A stretch of 64,000 nucleotides of DNA from Catellatospora vulcania (GTDB lineage Bacteria > Actinomycetota > Actinomycetes > Mycobacteriales > Micromonosporaceae): the NCBI RefSeq assembly GCF_009720385.1, contig NZ_WARX01000007.1, positions 62,001 to 126,000 of the forward strand, written 5' to 3'. The translations under genes and the position numbers were made by a program. This document shows, one piece after another, positions 57,120 to 64,000 of this stretch. The notes beneath the pieces are model-generated. The model saw nothing but the letters and a program-made list of their open reading frames with translations. It was not told the DNA's origin and searched no databases. Within the stretch, counting starts at the first letter, position 1. Each line of letters begins with the position of its first letter.

Positions 57120-57773
57120 GTGCACGCCGTCGCCACCGTCCCGTTCCACCTGGACCGCCTCGAACCGGCGGAGATGAGCCGCACCGCCCGCGACTTCGCC
57201 GACCGGATGGCCGCCCGCCGCTCGGTGCGGCAGTTCTCGCCCGAGCCGGTGCCGATGGACGTCGTCGAACAGGCCGTACGCGCCGCCGCGACCGCGCCCA
57301 GCGGCGCCAACCTGCAGCCGTGGCGTTTCGTGGTCATCACCGACCCGGTGCGCAAGCGGGCGCTGCGGCACGCGGCGGAGGCCGAGGAGCGGGAGTTCTA
57401 CAGCCGCCGCGCGCCGCAGGAGTGGCTCGACGCGGTCTCCGGCATGGGCACTGACTGGCACAAGCCGTTCCTGGAGACCGCTCCCGTGGTCATCGTCGTG
57501 TTCGAGGTCCACCAGGGCCCGCACACGCCCAAGCCGTACTACGTCAAGGAGTCGGTCGGCATCGCCGTCGGCATGCTGATCACCTCCCTGCACCTGGCGG
57601 GGCTGGCCACGCTCACGCACACGCCGAGCCCGATGCGCTTTCTCAACGAGATCTGCGAGCGCCCGGCCGAGGAGCGGGCGTACGTGGTGATGCCCGTCGG
57701 CCGTCCCGCCGACGGGGTCACCGTGCCCGACCTGTCCCGCAAGCCGCTACCGGAGGTGCTGGTCCACCGCTGA
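57120..57773 (+). CDS. Nitroreductase family flavoprotein
   Basis: 217 residues with the FMN-site start MAARRSVRQFSPEPVPMDVV, then AATAPSGANLQPWRFVVITDP. A lid helix region (EFYSRRAPQEWLDAVSG), VGIAVGMLITSLHLAGLATLTHT and YVVMPVGRPADGVTVPDLSRKP follow. The lid and SGANLQPW segment are like iodotyrosine-deiodinase/BluB-type members, so a dehalogenase or ring-reducing role is possible. GTG at 57120 has GGGAGG about six bases upstream. Its end overlaps that of the convergent monooxygenase by 27 bases. Confidence 0.92.
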   Translation: MHAVATVPFHLDRLEPAEMSRTARDFADRMAARRSVRQFSPEPVPMDVVEQAVRAAATAPSGANLQPWRFVVITDPVRKRALRHAAEAEEREFYSRRAPQEWLDAVSGMGTDWHKPFLETAPVVIVVFEVHQGPHTPKPYYVKESVGIAVGMLITSLHLAGLATLTHTPSPMRFLNEICERPAEERAYVVMPVGRPADGVTVPDLSRKPLPEVLVHR

Positions 57774-59324
57774 GCGCCCCAGGTCCGCGGCGAAGAACTC
57801 GTGCAGGGGGCGGACGTGCCGGTCCTCGCGCCGCCACTCGGCCAGCAGGTCCTCCAGCAGGTGCAGCTCGGCCACCAGCTCGCCGCCGCGGTACCGGCGG
57901 ATCACCGGGTGGATGAACGCGCTCTCGGCGGCCCGGTCGGGCTGCGGGTGCCGCTCGATGGCGAACACGTCGCCGTACTCGTCGCGGCCCCACCGCAGCC
58001 CGAACGTGTACAGGTGCGGCTCGTCGCCGAAACGTTCGACCGCGTGGTCCTCGGGCAGGTCGTGGTAGTGCCGCACCGGCCCGCCCGCCGGGTCGACGAC
58101 CAGCGCGTCGACGAGGAACTCGAACTGCGTCCACAGGGCCGAGCTCCAGTTGACCCGGTCCAGCACGGCCGCCGTCAGCGCCCCGGCCTCGGCGGCCACC
58201 TCGTCGTAGGGCAGCGGCACGCCGTCGTACCGCTCCTGGAGCAGCCGGGTCAGGGTGCGCAGGTTGTACCGGAAGCCGTCGATGAACGCCGAGGACGCCT
58301 TCTTGAAGTCCCGGTCCTGGGCGAGGGTGCCGGCGAAGTAGAGCCCGTCGACGTCGGCGGACTGCCAGTCGGGCCGGGTCACCGGCATGCGGCCGTTCGG
58401 GGTCATCCGGGGCCGGCAGCCGTCGCCGAAGACGGACGTGTCCATCGCGAAGCCGGTGCAGCGCAGCACCGACTCGTACTCCATGACCGCGGTCTCCCCG
58501 TCGGCGTGGGTGTAGGTCAGGTGCACCTCGAAGCGCTCGCCGACCGGGCGGATCTCGTCGATGACGCAGTCGAGCACCGAGTGCAGCGTCTTGAACTGGT
58601 AGCTGTCCAGCACCGCCCCGTGGTGTCCGCGCACGTCGCCGGGGTGTTTGGTGTTCCAGGCCAGCCGCAGCGGCCGCGGGCTCGCCAGGTGGATCATCGC
58701 GGCGTGGCCGAGCAGCGCCGACGCGGTCTCGAACGCCGAGTTGCCCTTGCCGAGGATCAGCACCCGGTGGTCGGCGTAGTCGGCGGGATCGGTGCTCATC
58801 GCCTCGTACCCGACGGCGTGCTCGATGCCGGGCACGTCGGGAATGTTGGGCCGGCCCCAGCCCGTCGCCACGATCAGGCACCGGGCCGAGACGGTCCCGT
58901 CGGCGGTGTGCACCGTGAACCCGTCGTCGGCGCGGTCGATGCGCCGGACGTCGGTGTCGTAGCGGACGTTGAGCTTGTGGTGGCGGCCGAAGTCGGCGAG
59001 GTATCGGACCAGGTCGTCGGCGTGCGGGTAGTACTCCCGGCTGTAGTCGGCGAACGGCAGGTCGGCGGGTTCGTGCAGCAGCGAGTTCCAGTCCCAGCGC
59101 AGCCGGATCTCCGGGTCGGTGCTGACGGAGTGGACCTTGTTGAGGGAGATGAGCTTGCGGTGGCGCGGGTGGTGCCGGAAGAAACCGGCGGGCTCCGATG
59201 CCCGCTCCAGGGTGAGGTAGTCGGCTCCGGCCTGCTGGAGGTAGTAGCTCAGCTGGAGCCCGGCGGGTCCGGCGCCCACGATCACGTACTGGTGGCGGAC
59301 CTCGGCCGGTGCACTGTCTGTCAT
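57747..59324 (-). CDS. FAD/NAD(P)-dependent flavin monooxygenase-like oxidoreductase
   Basis: 525 residues. The FAD-binding motif YVIVGAGPAGLQLSYYL lies near residue 15 and the NADPH motif RVLILGKGNSAFETASAL near 190. LIVATGWGRPN closes the first Rossmann fold. VDGLYFAGTLAQDRDFKKAS is the late FAD contact. The C-terminal 150 residues, with EFLVDALVVDPAGG and LYTFGLRWGRDEYGDVFA, match the FOXRED2-like extension rather than a plain monooxygenase. ATG at 59324 has GGAGTGTCC upstream; 12 more codons are open. Substrate unknown. Confidence 0.9.
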   Translation of the reverse strand: MTDSAPAEVRHQYVIVGAGPAGLQLSYYLQQAGADYLTLERASEPAGFFRHHPRHRKLISLNKVHSVSTDPEIRLRWDWNSLLHEPADLPFADYSREYYPHADDLVRYLADFGRHHKLNVRYDTDVRRIDRADDGFTVHTADGTVSARCLIVATGWGRPNIPDVPGIEHAVGYEAMSTDPADYADHRVLILGKGNSAFETASALLGHAAMIHLASPRPLRLAWNTKHPGDVRGHHGAVLDSYQFKTLHSVLDCVIDEIRPVGERFEVHLTYTHADGETAVMEYESVLRCTGFAMDTSVFGDGCRPRMTPNGRMPVTRPDWQSADVDGLYFAGTLAQDRDFKKASSAFIDGFRYNLRTLTRLLQERYDGVPLPYDEVAAEAGALTAAVLDRVNWSSALWTQFEFLVDALVVDPAGGPVRHYHDLPEDHAVERFGDEPHLYTFGLRWGRDEYGDVFAIERHPQPDRAAESAFIHPVIRRYRGGELVAELHLLEDLLAEWRREDRHVRPLHEFFAADLGRSAVDQHLR

Positions 59325-59447
59325 GGACACTCCTGTGAAAGGGATGCCTTGACCTTTCATTACTCATATGGATACGTCAATCGGCTCGGCCTGGCGTGTT
59401 GCGCGGTGGCGGCCCGGTTCGCCACATACAGCCCATATCATGGCAAG

Positions 59448-60401
59448 GTGGGCGAGGTGCCGGAGGAGACCGTGCGTGAGCTGTACACGGCCCTGCCTGA
59501 TGGGTTCACCGCAGCGCGTGACGCGGCGGCGACCGCGGCCAAGGCGGCCGGGCACGCCGCGCAGGCCACGGCGATCAAGCGGCTGCGCCGGCCCACGGTT
59601 GCCGCGTGGCTGGTCAACCTGCTGGCCCACCGGGCGCCCGAGCGCATCGCCGAGCTGAGCGCGCTGGCCGCCGCGCTGCGCGACGCCCAGCGGCAGCTGC
59701 GCGGCGCGGACCTGCGGGCGCTGACCGTGCAGCGCCGCGACTTGCTGTCGGCGCTGACCGAACAGGCCGCAGACCTGGCGGTACGCGCCCAGCCCGCGCG
59801 GAGCCCGGCGAAGCTCCCGCTGGCCGAGGTCGAGCAGACCCTCGCCGCCGCGCTCGCCGACGACGACGTCGCCGTCCAGGTCCGTGCCGGGACTGTCACG
59901 AAGGCCGTGTCCTACACCGGGTTCGGCGCGGCGTCGCCGCTCGGCGACGAACCCGATGACAATGAACCCTCAGGCGAAACCGTGCACACGGCCCGCCGCA
60001 CGGCAGCCAGGACCGCCGTGCGGAAGAGTCCCGCCGCGCCTGCCGCGCCTGCCGCGCCGGTCGAGGCGGTGGCGGCAGTGGCGGCACAGCGGGTCGCCCG
60101 CACGGCTGCGCCGCCCGCTGTGCCGGTCGGGCTGCGGCGGGAGCTGGCCTCGGCGCGTGAGGCCGAACAGCGGGCGCGGGACGAGGTGGACCGGGCCCGG
60201 GCGGCCGAGACGGCGACCGCCGATGAGCTGGCGCAGCTCAGGACGGCGCTGGCGGCGCTGGAGGAGCGGCGGGCCAGGGCGCAGCAGGAGGCGAACGGGC
60301 AGCGCGCGGCCCGTACGGCGGCGGATCGGGCGCTCGCGGCGGCCGTGCGCCGCACCGCGAAGGCGCAGGCGGCGATCGACGCCCGCGCGGCGAGGTCATG
60401 A
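59448..60401 (+). CDS. Hypothetical protein with C-terminal coiled coil
   Basis: 317 residues, Ala/Arg-rich. The N-terminal 130 residues are helical and conserved-looking (ETVRELYTALPDGFTAARDA; IKRLRRPTVAAWLVNLLAHR; LPLAEVEQTLAAALADDDVA). A Pro/Ala linker (about 165-225) leads to a strongly heptad-patterned coiled coil (about 228-315; ELASAREAEQRARDEVDRAR). There is no signal peptide or membrane segment. The start is GTG 59448 or 59457. I recognise no catalytic motif; a structural or DNA-associated role is possible. Confidence 0.82.
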   Translation: MGEVPEETVRELYTALPDGFTAARDAAATAAKAAGHAAQATAIKRLRRPTVAAWLVNLLAHRAPERIAELSALAAALRDAQRQLRGADLRALTVQRRDLLSALTEQAADLAVRAQPARSPAKLPLAEVEQTLAAALADDDVAVQVRAGTVTKAVSYTGFGAASPLGDEPDDNEPSGETVHTARRTAARTAVRKSPAAPAAPAAPVEAVAAVAAQRVARTAAPPAVPVGLRRELASAREAEQRARDEVDRARAAETATADELAQLRTALAALEERRARAQQEANGQRAARTAADRALAAAVRRTAKAQAAIDARAARS

Positions 60402-60451
60402 CAGCGGCCCGGTCCAGGGCCGGGCTCGGCACACAGCAGGAGGAGCAGGCG

Positions 60452-60835
60452 ATGTTCGGCAGGACACGGGCGTTCTCGGGGTTCTCGGTCGACGACACCG
60501 ACCAGGCGAAGCGGTTCTACGGCGAGACGCTGGGCCTGGAGGTCACCGATCTCGGCGGCGGCATGCTGCGGCTGGAACTGGCCGGCGGCGGCCAGGTGCT
60601 GATCTATCCGAAGCCCGACCACGAGCCGGCGACGTACACCATCCTGAACTTCCCGGTGACGCACCTGGAGGCCGCGATGGGGGAGCTGGCCGAACGCGGC
60701 GTCGAGTTCGAGCGGTACGACACCGACGACCTGAAGACCGACGGCGAGGGGGTGTCCGACGCCGACACGGGTCCGCGGATCGCCTGGTTCAAGGATCCGG
60801 CGGGCAACATCCTGTCGGTGCTGGAGGAGGACTGA
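60452..60835 (+). CDS. VOC family protein
   Basis: 127 residues: SGFSVDDTDQAKRFYGETLGLEVTDLGGG, VLIYPKPDHEPATYTILNFPV, a second half HLEAAMGELAERGVEFERYD and the closing strand IAWFKDPAGNILSVLEE. It is a glyoxalase/dioxygenase-fold protein with the metal-type Glu at the end. ATG at 60452 is preceded by AGGAGGAGCAGGCG, a very strong ribosome binding site. It lies 50 bases downstream of the coiled-coil gene. Confidence 0.93.
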   Translation: MFGRTRAFSGFSVDDTDQAKRFYGETLGLEVTDLGGGMLRLELAGGGQVLIYPKPDHEPATYTILNFPVTHLEAAMGELAERGVEFERYDTDDLKTDGEGVSDADTGPRIAWFKDPAGNILSVLEED

Positions 60836-60927
60836 CCCCGCGTACCTCTGGCGGGGCCGCCCGCGGGCCATTACGGTGACGCCCCAGGACGTGTCACCGG
60901 CGGCGGCTGCCAGACGGGGAGATTCGC

Positions 60928-62583
60928 ATGGCCGGGGCGGGACCGGGCGTGGCCCGTCGTTCGATCGTGGGCGGGCTCGTGCTCGCGTTGCTGCTGCCGC
61001 TGGCGGCGTGCACCGGCGGCGTCCCGCGGCGCGAGGACGAGCGGCCGGTGCTGTCGCCGGAGCAGACCGCGGCCGCGCTGGCCTCGCCGGATCCGGCGGA
61101 GCGCCGCCGCGGGGCCTGGTCGGTGCTGGCCAATCTGGGCGTGGCCGTCTACACCCCGGCGGGCGAGCCGGTGCTGGCCGGGGTGCGCCCGGGTGCGGAC
61201 GGCGTGCACGTGCTCCTGGCGCAGGTGGACACGCTCGCCGACATGGCGGGCACGGCCCGCGAGCCGATGCTGACGTTCGCGCGGCGGCTTTCCGCGCTGG
61301 GGGTGCGGCGCGAGCCGGCCGAGCTGCTGGAGCTGTACCGCACGGCGTACTGGCAGGCCCGGGACAGGTGGCTGGTGCGGCTGTTCCAGGCGCGAAAGGT
61401 GGACTTCGCCGGGGACGGCGAGCTGGGCCCGTCGGTCGACGCGCTGTCGGAGTGGCTGCTGCTGCTGGACGGGTTCGTGACCCCGGACGTGGCGGCGCGG
61501 GTGCCCGAGCGCGCGCCGATGGGCGCCGGTCAGCGTGCCGCGCCGGAGGCGGCGGGCTGGGGTGTGGTGTACGCGGCGGGCGGCGGGGAGCTGTCGCTGG
61601 GTGGCGCGCCCGCGATGGCGTACGCCCAGGCGATGTTGCGCTGGCAGGATGTGCGGATCCGGATTTCGCCGCAGACGGCCCGGCTGGCCCAGGGTGCGGG
61701 CGGGCCCGGTGACGCGCTGGACGTGGTGGCGACGGTGGACACGGCGCAGGCCGCGGCGGCCGGGTTCGGGCCCCAGCCGCTGTTGACGGCGAACGCGGCA
61801 CCCGGCGTGGTGGAGGTGGCCTGGTTGCCGCCTGCGCAGCTGGCCGGGCATGTGGAGTTGGGGGAGGGCGGCTGGTCGCCGCGGCGTGCCGTCACCGACG
61901 CCGCGGGCCGGGCGACGGCGCGGTTGCGGGCCGCCGCGGACCCGGGCGAGCCGGCCGATCCCGAGCGTGCCGTCACCGGGGTGCTGCAGGCCGCGCCGAT
62001 GGACAACCTGGCGCTGTTCCGCGCGGTGTTCGCCGGTGCGCCGGAGGGCCTGGCCGCGTTCCTGGCGCCGATGCCGCGGCAGGCGGGCGCGCTGCCGGTG
62101 ACCGTGAGCTGGCACGGCAAGGAGGACTGCGCGACGTTCACCGACGGCGAGTGGACCGGCACTGCGACGGTGTCGGGCACGCTCCGGGTGGCCGGCGCGA
62201 CGCTGCGGCCGGTCGGCGGTGATGTGACGTTCCGGCTGGTCGTTGCCGGTGGCAACGTGGTCGACGGCGAGGTGGGCCAGCTGACCGAGCTGTCCGGCAA
62301 GGCAGGCGGCAAGCAGGTCGCGGCGACGCTGGACGGCGGTGGCCGACCGGCGGGCTCCGCCGCGGCGGCGAGCCTCGCGTACACCGGCAGCACCCTGGAA
62401 TGGGGTGTCGGCGACCGGCCGGTCACCACGACACGGCTGGCGGTCGACGGGCGGTTCACGCCGCGGGCCGGTGACTGCTCGACGCTGACCGGTGACCTGT
62501 CGCTGTCGGTTCGCGGAGCGCGAGCCGCCGACGGGATCTCCGGCACCCTCACGGCAGGGTTCACGGCCACCAGCGCCGGATGA
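60928..62583 (+). CDS. Large lipoprotein of unknown function
   Basis: 551 residues with a lipoprotein signal peptide (RRSIVGGLVLALLLPLAAC, Cys near 28). The N-terminal domain (about 50-330) is helical and Ala-rich (SPDPAERRRGAWSVLANLGVAVYTPAG; LLELYRTAYWQARDRWLVRLF). From about 395, beta-rich segments with Gly and Thr dominate (WTGTATVSGTLRVAGATLRPV; CSTLTGDLSLSVRGAR). Two late Cys residues (DCATF, DCSTL) may pair. I do not recognise a family. ATG at 60928 with GGGGAGATTCGC upstream. It is on the outer face of the membrane. Confidence 0.82.
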   Translation: MAGAGPGVARRSIVGGLVLALLLPLAACTGGVPRREDERPVLSPEQTAAALASPDPAERRRGAWSVLANLGVAVYTPAGEPVLAGVRPGADGVHVLLAQVDTLADMAGTAREPMLTFARRLSALGVRREPAELLELYRTAYWQARDRWLVRLFQARKVDFAGDGELGPSVDALSEWLLLLDGFVTPDVAARVPERAPMGAGQRAAPEAAGWGVVYAAGGGELSLGGAPAMAYAQAMLRWQDVRIRISPQTARLAQGAGGPGDALDVVATVDTAQAAAAGFGPQPLLTANAAPGVVEVAWLPPAQLAGHVELGEGGWSPRRAVTDAAGRATARLRAAADPGEPADPERAVTGVLQAAPMDNLALFRAVFAGAPEGLAAFLAPMPRQAGALPVTVSWHGKEDCATFTDGEWTGTATVSGTLRVAGATLRPVGGDVTFRLVVAGGNVVDGEVGQLTELSGKAGGKQVAATLDGGGRPAGSAAAASLAYTGSTLEWGVGDRPVTTTRLAVDGRFTPRAGDCSTLTGDLSLSVRGARAADGISGTLTAGFTATSAG

Positions 62584-62637
62584 GGGCAGGCTGCGGCCGC
62601 ACGGTCGACGGTCGCACTGTACGATGTGGACCGTTCT

Positions 62638-62651
62638 CGAACATGTGTTCT
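62638..62651. promoter_or_regulatory. LexA (SOS)-box-like palindrome
   Basis: CGAACATGTGTTCT matches the Gram-positive/actinobacterial LexA box CGAACRNRYGTTYG at 13 of 14 positions and contains the perfect inverted repeat GAACA-TG-TGTTC. It is 33 bases upstream of a TTGACA hexamer in the 285-base gap before the globin operon. Confidence 0.55.
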
Positions 62652-62659
62652 AAAACACA
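62644..62659. promoter_or_regulatory. CRP/FNR-type palindrome overlapping the LexA-like box
   Basis: TGTGTTCTAAAACACA fits TGTG-N8-CACA (CRP family consensus TGTGA-N6-TCACA, two mismatches). It overlaps the preceding site by eight bases, so two regulators could compete. Confidence 0.45.
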
Positions 62660-62683
62660 CACCGTATATTAACCGACTACTGG

Positions 62684-62712
62684 TTGACACCAAAGTGATG
62701 CATCTATATATC
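62684..62712 (+). promoter_or_regulatory. Housekeeping-type promoter for the globin operon
   Basis: TTGACA (62684-62689), 17-base spacing, TATATC (62707-62712) in the most AT-rich stretch of the window. The expected start of transcription is near 62719, giving a leader of about 150 bases. Confidence 0.55.
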
Positions 62713-62728
62713 CTGCTAGTGCGCGGAT

Positions 62729-62770
62729 AACCAGTGGTTTGATTGGCGGCCTTCGGGCAAACCGCTGGTT
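62729..62770 (+). promoter_or_regulatory. Leader stem-loop (possible attenuator) of the globin operon
   Basis: AACCAGTGGTTTG (62729-62741) pairs with CAAACCGCTGGTT (62758-62770), 13 pairs with one G-U, and is followed by TTGCC so that the 3' side ends in a short T run. It lies about ten bases into the predicted transcript and 98 bases before the first gene. Confidence 0.6.
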
Positions 62771-62868
62771 TTGCCGGTGTGCTCCACCACGTCCGAACCG
62801 GGTGCGGGCCCGGACCGGGCGAATGCCGGCTCCGCGCAGCTCACCACTGCGATGACGGAGGCGGAACA

Positions 62869-63264
62869 ATGTCAGACAGTCCAGGAGCGACCACCACGGC
62901 CAGCGCGTACGACCTCATCGGCGGCGCGCCGTCGGTGCGCGAGGCGGTTGACCGGCTCTACACCTACCTGCTCGCCGACGAGCAGCTCGCCGACTACTTC
63001 GACGGGATCGACCTGCCCAGGCTCAAGAGCCACATGGTCGCGCTGCTCACCCACGTGCTCGGCGGCCCCACCGGCTATCCGGTGGAGAACCTCGGCCCCG
63101 CGCACGCCCGGCTGAACATCAGCGCGGCGCACTACGAGCGGGTCGCGCAGTACGCCGCCGGGGTGCTGTTCGAACTGCACGTCCCGATGGACGTCATCCT
63201 CCAGGTCGGACAGGTGCTGGCCAGCGTGCAGCCCCTGATCGTGGCCGAGCCGGCGGCGGCCTGA
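62869..63264 (+). CDS. Truncated haemoglobin (group I-like)
   Basis: 131 residues of the 2-over-2 globin fold: YDLIGGAPSVREAVDRLYTYLLADEQLADYF carries the B-helix Tyr. LPRLKSHMVALLTHVLGGPTGYPVENLGPAHARLNIS carries the proximal His (PAHARLNI). A final long helix follows (PMDVILQVGQVLASVQPLIV). It binds haem and probably converts nitric oxide to nitrate. ATG at 62869 with GGAGGCGGAACA upstream. The next gene begins two bases after its stop, so the two globins form one operon. Confidence 0.93.
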   Translation: MSDSPGATTTASAYDLIGGAPSVREAVDRLYTYLLADEQLADYFDGIDLPRLKSHMVALLTHVLGGPTGYPVENLGPAHARLNISAAHYERVAQYAAGVLFELHVPMDVILQVGQVLASVQPLIVAEPAAA

Positions 63265-63266
63265 GG

Positions 63267-64000
63267 ATGGACGCCGCGCGCCTGCAACGCAGCTTCGCCG
63301 TCGTGTCCGCACACGGCGACCGTGCCGCCCAGCACTTCTACGCCTTCCTCTTCGTGGCGTACCCGGAGCTGCGCGACCTGTTCCCGGTGTCCATGGCCGG
63401 CCAGCGGGACAAGCTGCTGCAGGCGCTGGGGCACGTCGTGTCGCACGTCGACCGGCTCGACCAGGCCGTGCCGTTTCTGGAAGGGCTGGGCCGCGATCAT
63501 CGCAAGTTCTCGGTGGTCGGGGCGCACTACGGACAGGTCGGGCAGGCGCTGCTGGCCACCCTGGAGCACTTCCTGGGCGACCAGTGGACCGACGACCTGG
63601 CCGCACAGTGGTCGGCGGCGTACGACCTGGTGTCGGGCACCATGCTGCGGGCGGCCGAGCACGCCGCCCGCAGCCAGCCCGCCTGGTGGACCGCGGACGT
63701 GCTGGAGCACGAGCGACGCGGCCCCGACCTGGCCGTGTTCACGGTGCGCCCGACCATGCCGCTGACCTACCGGCCCGGACAGTCGGTGGCACTGGAGTGC
63801 CCGCTGCGGCCGCGGGTCTGGCGCTTCCTGTCGCCCGCGAACACGCCGCGGGCCGACGGCACCATCGAATTCCACGTCCGCGCCCAGTCCGGCGGCGAGC
63901 TCAGCCCGGCCCTGGTGCATCAGCTGCGCGAGGGCGACCAGGTGCGGCTCGGGGCGCCGGTCGGACGGCAGCTCACCCTCACCCCCGGTGGCGGCCGGGA
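63267..64000 (+). CDS. Flavohaemoglobin-like protein, 3' truncated by window edge
   Basis: At least 244 residues, running off the end. The N-terminal globin (about 1-135) has the B10 Tyr in AAQHFYAFLFVAYPELRDLF, the proximal His in LGRDHRKFSVVGAHY (about 78) and a normal H-helix. A ferredoxin-reductase-type FAD domain begins near 145 (WWTADVLEHERRGPDLAVFT; PLTYRPGQSVALECPLRP). This is a globin-coupled reductase close to bacterial Hmp-type nitric oxide dioxygenases. ATG at 63267, two bases after the truncated haemoglobin gene, with CTGAGG upstream. Confidence 0.92.
   Translation, partial: MDAARLQRSFAVVSAHGDRAAQHFYAFLFVAYPELRDLFPVSMAGQRDKLLQALGHVVSHVDRLDQAVPFLEGLGRDHRKFSVVGAHYGQVGQALLATLEHFLGDQWTDDLAAQWSAAYDLVSGTMLRAAEHAARSQPAWWTADVLEHERRGPDLAVFTVRPTMPLTYRPGQSVALECPLRPRVWRFLSPANTPRADGTIEFHVRAQSGGELSPALVHQLREGDQVRLGAPVGRQLTLTPGGGR

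Noticed and set aside
59349-59380. TTGAC-N22-GTCAA inverted repeat upstream of the flavin monooxygenase
   Set aside because: Arms are only five bases and widely spaced. It cannot be told from chance.

Overview
The window is GC-rich actinobacterial chromosome. The codon usage, the frequent GTG starts, the ANTAR/STAS/SigF-type signalling genes and a recurring GGAAGGGCACCTT hairpin point to a filamentous actinomycete. Micromonosporaceae is my best inference, but it is not proven by anything in the window. No rRNA, tRNA, CRISPR array or intact insertion sequence was found. The content is mixed chromosomal 'arm-like' sequence: one essential gene (argS), many small metabolic and regulatory units, and a patch of broken genes at about 43.4-46.7 kb.

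1-6.7 kb is a signalling block: the end of a hybrid sensor kinase, a stand-alone receiver, an ANTAR-GAF-PAS-SpoIIE phosphatase, a STAS antagonist, a STAS-like/HATPase fusion and a SigF/SigB-type sigma factor. Together they look like a partner-switching general stress module. 6.7-9 kb holds argS, preceded by what looks like an attenuator: a short ORF with three consecutive CGA Arg codons, then a hairpin with a T-rich tail just before argS. 9-16.3 kb holds two methyltransferases, a probable copper-linked trio (DUF6153, DUF305, DUF4396) with a CsoR-like palindrome, and membrane proteins (AI-2E family, YihY, a glycosyltransferase-like polytopic protein). 16.5-23.1 kb holds a sulfatase-fold membrane protein, an MFS exporter divergent from an ArsR/SRPBCC pair, and a translationally coupled nuclease/HAD/PfkB operon.

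23-34 kb contains a membrane GGEEF protein with a degenerate HD-GYP domain, a TIMP/NTR-like secreted protein, a phosphoesterase, a 2H phosphoesterase/VOC pair, an aldehyde dehydrogenase, small membrane proteins, a little wHTH-associated cassette and an APH-fold kinase. 34-45 kb contains an ArsR regulator with a perfect 24-bp operator, a SulP-STAS-carbonic anhydrase fusion, a LysR/RidA/dehydrogenase locus, DUF3052 and DHFR-like genes, an ECF sigma factor with a SnoaL-like tail, acetyltransferases and a P-loop kinase.

45-51 kb has fragments of a serpin, a histidine kinase and (nearby) an alpha/beta hydrolase. Next to them is a seven-repeat secreted lectin-like propeller divergent from a SARP/BTAD ATPase regulator. 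51-60.8 kb carries AAC(3)-like, ABC exporter, AhpD-like, M20 peptidase, GCS2 ligase, nitroreductase, flavin monooxygenase and VOC genes. The window ends with a lipoprotein and a two-gene globin operon (truncated haemoglobin plus flavohaemoglobin-like protein). The operon lies behind an unusually dense regulatory region with a LexA-like box, a CRP-like palindrome, a TTGACA promoter and a leader hairpin.
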